Shown here: positions 58,938-64,000 of the stretch, one piece after another
Layout: each line of letters begins with the position of its first letter
Numbering within the stretch: the first letter of the stretch is position 1
Origin: an uncultured Coriobacteriaceae bacterium
GTDB lineage: Bacteria; Actinomycetota; Coriobacteriia; Coriobacteriales; Atopobiaceae
Length of the DNA: 64,000 bases
NCBI GenBank assembly: GCA_902803315.1
Contig: CADCPM010000012.1
Location: 23,725-87,724, forward strand
Direction: 5' to 3'
Notes under the pieces: generated by a model
What the model was told of the DNA's origin: nothing
The model's input: the letters and a program-made list of their open reading frames with translations, nothing else
Database searches by the model: none
Position numbers and translations under genes: made by a program

Positions 58938-61271
58938 TTAGTAGTGCACTACCACGGGATCACCAACGCGGATGAGGTCGTATAGTTGCTCGGCCGCATA
59001 GTAGGGCAGGTTCACGCATCCATGGCTACCGTCATACTTATACAAGTCCTCGCCAAAGTAGCTGCGCCAGAGGGCGTCATGCAGGCCATAGCCTCCATAG
59101 AACGGCATCCAGAACTGGACCTCGTTCTCGTAGTCGGGCTCGCCATCACCGTTTTCGTCCAAGCCAACAAGAGTGGCGGGCGACTCCTTCTTCTCCAGGT
59201 AGAAAACGCCCGTAACCGTCTCGTTGTTCTCGGCCAGGTTGCCCGAGACGCACGACGACTCCATTACGATGTTTGAGTTCTCGTCGAACATGCGCACGTA
59301 TTGCTCGGCAAGGTCAACGTCTACGTAGCGCGGACCCCAGTCTTGCTTGCCGTGTACGTATACCTCACCCTTGCTTTGCATGGGTATTTCGATGCTCTCC
59401 GTGGAACCGTTCGCTATGTGTTCGCATACGGACTGTGCTAGCTTGGCTCCGTCCATGTTCCAGCCATACGAGCCTCCACCAATGGCGTCTATGCGCTTGC
59501 CATCGTTTGTACGCGTATAGGTTCGTGCCGTTCCCACAGTGTCTACCTCACGGGAGAGGTCACTTTTCGCCCAGTCGGTAACGAGGTCAAGATCTGCCAC
59601 GACGTTGTAGGACTCGTCCACCTTGAGCCACGGGTGAATGAGTTCTGCGTTCACGGTCTTTACCGTATTTCCGTTGACGGTGAGCGCAATCTCTTTGTTG
59701 CTGATTTCGTTTGCCTTTTGTACGGCCGCGCCCATCTGTTCGGAATCTGCCTTGATTGCCGGCTGCTGAAGCTCTGCATCGCCCAGGGTCACCTGGCTTT
59801 TGAGCTCTCCGATGCCCTTGCACACTGCATCCATGGTGTTTTGGGAGGAAACCGCGGTGCCGCCCTGTTCGTTGTTCACCACAAAAGTCTTCTTGCCTGA
59901 GTCATAAGAAATCGTGGCGTTTTTGGGTGCGGTGGCATTCTTGTTTACTTTTTCAATGGCTGAGTCCACGGCCGATTGCACCGCGTCGCGATTGAAGGTA
60001 ACGCCGTCCAAGACGGCAAAATCCTTAGGCAAGAAAATGCCAACAGGCCACGCCCAGCCCAAAAGATGGCTTTTGGCGTTGCGCTCGTAGGCGCCCACGT
60101 CAAAGGCAAAATCTATATCGGAACTTGCAAGCGAGAAGTCCGCGCCGTCACCGCTCACGTTGAGCTTGTAGTCTTTGCTCGCCTCATCAGCCTCGGCCGT
60201 CAGTGCGGCAGCGCTGCGCATGGAGGCGTCGTTGCCGTTTACGGTGGTTCCGGGCAAATAGACGTTAGAGAAGACTAGAGAGCCGATTACGTAGATTACG
60301 AATATGGCAACCACGGCAACCAACAAGGGTAAGCGTCCCTTTTTCGTTGTCCAATCCTTTGCTTCGACCGCCCTTGTGCTGATCGTTGAAGGTAGCGCGC
60401 GTATTGTCTCGATTGGCGTGCGCTTGATTTCTGGAGCCGCATGGGCAGGTGTGCCCTTCTTTGCGGTGGACTTGGCCTTTGTGCTGCCGTTGGCCTTTGC
60501 CTTCGCGCTGCCGCCGGCCTTTGCCTTCGCGCTGCCGCCGGCCTTTGCCTTCGCGCTGCCGTTGGCTTTACCCTTGGCGCTACCGCTGGACTTCGTCTTG
60601 GTGCCGCCATTGGCCTTGGTTTTGGTGGTTCCTTGCGCCTTGTCTCCGGCTTTGGCCTTTCCATTGGCGTTGGTGCCTTTTTGGGTGCCCGTCTTGCCCT
60701 TGGTGTTGCTTTTGGCCTTTGCCGATGTGTTGGCTTGGGTTTTTGCGGTCTTTTGCGTTGCGGTCTTCGAGGCTTTACCGGCGTTGGACGTACTGGCACC
60801 ACTGCCTTGCGCGGCCTTTTTTACGGTCGTGCCCTTTGAGCTTGTTGGGTTGGATGACGCAGCCTTGCTCGATGCCTTCGGTTGCTTTTTGGTGGCCGTC
60901 TCTTTGCCGTTGGCTGGCTTGGTGGCCTTTTTACCGTTGGCATTGGCGGTTGCCTTGCCCTTGGCTGGTTTCTTTGCGGCGCTTGTTTTGGATGCGGCGG
61001 ACGCAGAATTCTTGCCAGCGGTCTTGTTGGCCTTCTTCTTTCCTGTTTTGCCCGCCCCCTTTGTCGAGCCAGAACCCTTTGACGGGCTGACGTCTCCAGG
61101 CAGGGCGGACCTGCTGGCTGCGGCCATTAAGCGTGCGATGGGCGTCGATCCAGCCTTGGCAGCCGGTAGAGCCTTTGTGGAGTTGGCCTTTGTGCTTCCT
61201 CCAAGCGCTTTAGTGGTCTTTTTTGCAGGCTTGTTCGTTGTTCTCTTTTTCTTCTCTTCCTTGTTCTGCAT
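58938..61271 (-). CDS. L,D-transpeptidase with long Lys/Ala-rich cytoplasmic tail
   Basis: The 777-residue protein is a type II membrane enzyme. Residues 1-about 275 are almost entirely Lys, Ala, Thr, Ser and Gly with repeated GSAKAKAG units, resembling the tails of H1 histones. A membrane segment is at 314-335. Outside lies a peptidoglycan-binding-4-like region and a YkuD catalytic domain ending SHGCVNLP with the nucleophile Cys752, HG of HGKQDWGPR at its start. It makes 3-3 cross-links or anchors proteins in peptidoglycan. The usual member of this family in Gram-positives has a tail of only a few tens of residues. No ribosome site is striking. The gene is convergent with feoB. Confidence 0.9.
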   Translation of the reverse strand: MQNKEEKKKRTTNKPAKKTTKALGGSTKANSTKALPAAKAGSTPIARLMAAASRSALPGDVSPSKGSGSTKGAGKTGKKKANKTAGKNSASAASKTSAAKKPAKGKATANANGKKATKPANGKETATKKQPKASSKAASSNPTSSKGTTVKKAAQGSGASTSNAGKASKTATQKTAKTQANTSAKAKSNTKGKTGTQKGTNANGKAKAGDKAQGTTKTKANGGTKTKSSGSAKGKANGSAKAKAGGSAKAKAGGSAKAKANGSTKAKSTAKKGTPAHAAPEIKRTPIETIRALPSTISTRAVEAKDWTTKKGRLPLLVAVVAIFVIYVIGSLVFSNVYLPGTTVNGNDASMRSAAALTAEADEASKDYKLNVSGDGADFSLASSDIDFAFDVGAYERNAKSHLLGWAWPVGIFLPKDFAVLDGVTFNRDAVQSAVDSAIEKVNKNATAPKNATISYDSGKKTFVVNNEQGGTAVSSQNTMDAVCKGIGELKSQVTLGDAELQQPAIKADSEQMGAAVQKANEISNKEIALTVNGNTVKTVNAELIHPWLKVDESYNVVADLDLVTDWAKSDLSREVDTVGTARTYTRTNDGKRIDAIGGGSYGWNMDGAKLAQSVCEHIANGSTESIEIPMQSKGEVYVHGKQDWGPRYVDVDLAEQYVRMFDENSNIVMESSCVSGNLAENNETVTGVFYLEKKESPATLVGLDENGDGEPDYENEVQFWMPFYGGYGLHDALWRSYFGEDLYKYDGSHGCVNLPYYAAEQLYDLIRVGDPVVVHY

Positions 61272-61594
61272 ACCCTACAGTCCAATTGTATGTGCGTGAA
61301 CGTCATTGCTTCACGCGTTGTTTGTTTTTGTAATAGTCGTAGAGAAAAAGACTAGCGGTTGCTCGTTAGCATCTTGTTTGAATCCGACCGATTTAGCACC
61401 AAATCCATAATAGCCGTCCGCATTCGACTTGACGTCAAAATGTTCGCTTGGCTGTTGCCCTCAGCAGCCGAAACTTAAAAAACTTTGGGCATGTGTGTGG
61501 TCTGGGACCTTATCCGTTCTTTAAGTTAAGTTAAAGCATGGGGTCGTAAGCTCTGTCTAGCGTGTGAAACAGGAAAACGGGAGGTGTTCACACC
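61272..61594. other. Divergent intergenic region, no gene
   Basis: This AT-rich stretch separates the L,D-transpeptidase and the beta-helix lipoprotein genes. It holds promoter-like sequence and CGGGAGGTG before the start at 61595, but I see no repeat of the families found elsewhere, no RNA gene and no coding frame. Confidence 0.6.
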
Positions 61595-62923
61595 ATGAAC
61601 CAAAGAAAGAATAAGGCCCAAGCAGCGATTATGGCAGGTCTTCTGACCCTATCTCTTGCGGCATGCGGCGGAGCCGCATCGTCTTCGGGCACCTCTTCCA
61701 CGGGATCTACGGCTGCGTCGTCTGGATCTCAGGTACAGGTGAGCGAGAGCTCCAAGGTGGCCACGACCAGCGTGAACGATGGTGTGATGAGCACGGCCGA
61801 TCTATTTACCGATCGCGACATGGCCCAAACCGCCGATACGTCGGGTGCAAAGCAGATAACCGTAAAGGATGGCGAAAGCGTAAGCATTACCGAGGAAGGC
61901 GTTTACGTATTGTCGGGATCTGCAAAGAACGTGACCGTGACGGTGGATGCCGACTCCAGCGCAAAGGTACAGCTTGTCCTTAACGGGCTTACCATCCAAA
62001 ACGATAGCGCGCCAGCAATTTACGTAAAGTCTGCCGACAAGGTCTTTGTGACGACGGCAGAGGGAAGCAGCAACCAGCTCAGCGTTTCGGGCAGCTTTAC
62101 GCCAGATGGCGACACCAATCTGGATGCCACGATATTCTCTAAGGACGACCTCGTTCTTAATGGCCTTGGAACGCTTGCCATAAGCTCATCGGCAAACGGC
62201 GTGTCATCGCATGACGACCTTAAGGTTACGGGCGGCACGTATACGATCGACAGCAAGGCGGATGCACTCGAGGCAAACGACAACGTTCTCATTGCTGATG
62301 GCGACATAACCATTACGTCAGAGAAAGACGGCATTCATTCCGAGAACGACGAGGACAACACCGTGGGCAACGTGTATGTTGCGGATGGCAAGCTTACCAT
62401 CACGGCCAGCGAGGACGCCATTCAGGCAACTGCTGCGGCACAGGTGGACGGAGGCGTCTTGTCGCTGAAGAGCGCGGAGGGCATTGAAGGGACCTACGTG
62501 CAGATAAACAACGGTACGATAAGCATCGAGGCGTCCGATGACGGCGTAAACGCAACGACGAAGTCTACTGCCTACACGCCCACGATCGATATTCGTGGTG
62601 GCGATTTGACCATCAAGATGGCCTCTGGCGACACCGATGCCTTGGATGCCAACGGCAACATAACGATCAGCGGCGGAACCGTGGACATATCTGCCCAGTC
62701 TGCGTTTGACTACGATGGGCAGGGTACGCTAACCGGCGGTACGGTGTACGTCAACGGCGAGCAGGTGAGCGAGCTTCAGAACTCCATGATGGGTGGCGGC
62801 ATGGGCGGCCAAGGACGCATGGGTGGCATGGGCGGCCAAGGACGCATGGGAGACATGGGTGACCAAGGTTCCATGGGCGGCCCGGGACGTATGGGGGAAG
62901 AGTCAACGTCCACAACCGCGTAG
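61595..62923 (+). CDS. Lipoprotein with beta-helix carbohydrate-binding domain (DUF4353-like)
   Basis: The 442-residue protein has lipobox LAAC (Cys24), a Ser/Thr/Gly linker and a large repetitive domain (about 80-390) in which units such as DLKVTGGTYTIDSKADALEA, GDITITSEKDGIHSEND and GDLTIKMASGDTDALDANGN recur about every 40-45 residues. This is the right-handed beta-helix of the carbohydrate-binding domain DUF4353. The C-terminus is a Gly/Met/Gln repeat (GMGGQGRM units). It may bind surface polysaccharide or mediate adhesion. GGGAGG lies 13 bases before the ATG, slightly far. Confidence 0.85.
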   Translation: MNQRKNKAQAAIMAGLLTLSLAACGGAASSSGTSSTGSTAASSGSQVQVSESSKVATTSVNDGVMSTADLFTDRDMAQTADTSGAKQITVKDGESVSITEEGVYVLSGSAKNVTVTVDADSSAKVQLVLNGLTIQNDSAPAIYVKSADKVFVTTAEGSSNQLSVSGSFTPDGDTNLDATIFSKDDLVLNGLGTLAISSSANGVSSHDDLKVTGGTYTIDSKADALEANDNVLIADGDITITSEKDGIHSENDEDNTVGNVYVADGKLTITASEDAIQATAAAQVDGGVLSLKSAEGIEGTYVQINNGTISIEASDDGVNATTKSTAYTPTIDIRGGDLTIKMASGDTDALDANGNITISGGTVDISAQSAFDYDGQGTLTGGTVYVNGEQVSELQNSMMGGGMGGQGRMGGMGGQGRMGDMGDQGSMGGPGRMGEESTSTTA

Positions 62924-62974
62924 GAATGAGCCCCGCAAACAGATGCATGCCCGCTAGGCCGACGTAAGTACACA

Positions 62975-63024
62975 AAAGTCCATATCCCGCCTTTGCCCAA
63001 GCGGCAGGCGTGGGTATGGACTTG
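62975..63024 (+). terminator. Terminator after the beta-helix lipoprotein
   Basis: AAGTCCATATCCCGCCT pairs with AGGCGTGGGTATGGACTT with one mismatch, followed by a TTGTCTTT run. It is 52 bases after the stop codon. Confidence 0.75.
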
Positions 63025-63100
63025 CTTGTCTTTCGTGCTATAGTGTATCGCTCGCTGGGACCTGCTACCTTGAATGTGATTTGAGGGGCGCGATTTCGAT

Positions 63101-63258
63101 TAGTGTGATTTTGGGGAAATGGATTTCCATTTATCTGGGGCTTTGCAATGCATGTTTCCCGAAAATCACACTGCATAAAATAGGCAGTGTGATTTTGGGG
63201 AAATGCGGACAATTGCCAACTGGGAAAATACCAATATTTATTTCCCAAAGACACACTA
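63101..63258. repeat. Second array of alternating inverted repeats (GTGTGATTTTGGGGAAAT)
   Basis: AGTGTGATTTTGGGGAAATG at 63101 and 63186 alternates with its complement at 63151-63172 (ATGTTTCCCGAAAATCACAC) and at 63237-63258 (TTTATTTCCCAAAGACACAC). A more degenerate forward unit lies at 63072. The plan (forward, reverse, forward, reverse, 35-45 bases apart) is the same as in the array at 3791, but the repeated word is different. Neighbouring units can form hairpins with 16-20 paired bases. Confidence 0.85.
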
Positions 63259-63515
63259 TCGGACTTTCGCAAGAGCGTTGGGGAAGGGAAGAGTGTGTAT
63301 GGGTGTCGTCAGCTACTTAGCGATGCCGGTTTCTGCCTTATGAAACCGCGATCGTTGAGTCGATCCGCTGATGACAAGTATGGCGTCGTACTTCGGCTTG
63401 CGAATGCGCGTTCGTGCCCTTTGTTGCCCGTGTTCACCGACAAGTGCTCGATGTAAGAGCAAAAATGCAGTACCAGTGTAGTTGCTATGGACAGATTCCG
63501 TTGAGGGAGGATTTA
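63259..63515. other. Gene-free leader region of the Lys/Ala-rich gene
   Basis: No coding frame, repeat or RNA gene is recognisable here. It ends with TTGAGGGAGG, the ribosome site of the next gene. Confidence 0.5.
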
Positions 63516-64000
63516 ATGGCCACGAAGAAGGAGCCCACCAAGGCTGCGGCTGAGGAGAAGGCTACGCCGACAAAGAAGGCAACCACTACTGCCAAGAAGA
63601 CAACCACTGCGGCGAAGAAGACGACGGCGGCTGCGGCAAAGACCACCGCCGCGAAGACTACCGCAGCAAAGAAGACGGCTGCGTCTGCCGCCAAGAAACC
63701 TGCGGCAGCTGCGAAGAAGACAGCAGCCGCCGCCACAAAGACCACCGCTACGGCCGCCAAGGAAACTGCTGCATCTGCAGAGAAGAAGGCCACAACCGCC
63801 AAGAAGACCACCACGGCCGCCAAGAAGACGGCGACTGCCGCCAAGTCGAGCGCGAGTACGACCAAGAAGCCTGCGGCAAAGAAGGCAGCACCCAAGGCCG
63901 CTGCAGCCAAGAAACCCGCTGCCAAGAAGGCAGAGGCCCCCAAGGCAGAGGCCCCCAAGGCAGAGGCCCCCAAGGCAGAGGCCCCAAAGGCAGAGGCCCC
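63516..64000 (+). CDS. Lys/Ala-rich, histone H1-like protein, cut by the window edge
   Basis: An open frame from the ATG at 63516, after GAGGGAGG, runs 161 codons to the window end without a stop. The product begins MATKKEPTKAAAEEKATPTK and consists almost wholly of TAKK, TTAAKK and AAAKK units followed by repeated KAEAP units encoded by a 15-base tandem repeat (AAGGCAGAGGCCCCC) from 63932. Such sequence resembles histone H1-like chromatin proteins (HctB) or the basic tails of mycobacterial HU. A folded domain may follow to the right. Which protein it is cannot be decided here. The opposite strand looks open too, but only as a shadow of this skewed codon use. Confidence 0.8.
   Translation, partial: MATKKEPTKAAAEEKATPTKKATTTAKKTTTAAKKTTAAAAKTTAAKTTAAKKTAASAAKKPAAAAKKTAAAATKTTATAAKETAASAEKKATTAKKTTTAAKKTATAAKSSASTTKKPAAKKAAPKAAAAKKPAAKKAEAPKAEAPKAEAPKAEAPKAEA

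Noticed and set aside
60304..61299. Plus-strand frame coding a Leu/Ala/Phe-rich 'membrane protein' opposite the Lys/Ala tail
   Set aside because: It is the complement of AAG/GCC-rich codons. The opposite frame continues into a complete L,D-transpeptidase.
63485..63973. Minus-strand frame of Ala/Val/Phe repeats at the right edge
   Set aside because: Same artefact: it mirrors the Lys/Ala gene on the plus strand, which has a good ribosome site and start.

Overview
The window reads as a chromosomal stretch of a moderately GC-rich, Gram-positive-type actinobacterium, most likely of the class Coriobacteriia (Atopobiaceae/Olsenella-like). That placement is an inference. It rests on the AmaP-DUF2273-Asp23 cluster, many Ser-rich lipoproteins with classical lipoboxes, an LPxTG-like sorting signal, LytR-CpsA-Psr and L,D-transpeptidase cell-wall enzymes, the absence of outer-membrane genes, and an actinobacterial style of start codons and ribosome binding sites. 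I saw no rRNA, tRNA, IS element, prophage or CRISPR array.

Layout. 1-2990 (minus): an FMN riboswitch, riboflavin S-component ribU and the beginning of an ECF ATPase; then an EamA transporter and type I aroD. 3000-6440: two long palindromes, a small VbhA-like protein, an array of alternating inverted repeats, and a 737-residue protein joining a metallophosphoesterase, a PTS IIB-like domain and a ROK domain. 6500-16300: a giant sortase-type surface protein, a two-gene chromate transporter, a lipoprotein, an ABC exporter and an aquaporin. 16400-25400: a nuclease, VanX-like dipeptidase, YdcF-like protein, nitrilase, CutC, flavodoxin-fold protein, a decayed malQ, membrane proteins and an orphan fused binding-protein/permease. 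25700-33300: two cyclic-di-GMP signalling proteins flanking a GDSL hydrolase, and a HAD lipoprotein. 33500-39230: yebC, a membrane J-domain protein, an LCP enzyme and the Asp23 cluster. 39300-52700: surface-glycan genes (acyltransferase, large GT-C-like membrane proteins, DegT, GT2, polysaccharide deacetylase, YfhO) with a uridine kinase, an ArsC-fold protein and an NAD(P)H oxidoreductase. 53000-64000: pyruvate kinase, a ROK kinase, fused FeoA-FeoB, an L,D-transpeptidase with a long Lys/Ala-rich cytoplasmic tail, a beta-helix-like lipoprotein, and the start of an H1-histone-like Lys/Ala-rich protein running off the window.

How the genes fit together. Much of the window serves the envelope: surface polysaccharide synthesis and modification, wall cross-linking, wall polymer attachment and envelope-stress proteins. 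Nutrient uptake (riboflavin, iron, amino acids) and cyclic-di-GMP control are added to this.

Most striking features. (1) Intergenic DNA carries at least ten copies of a long palindrome with a conserved core. Its arms differ between copies but are complementary within each copy, and it occurs in divergent as well as tandem gene pairs. A second palindrome family (shared centre CCCCAAGTTAGGGT) and a third one accompany it. (2) Two arrays of alternating inverted repeats (3791-4080 and 63101-63258). (3) The metallophosphoesterase-IIB-ROK fusion beside the first array.
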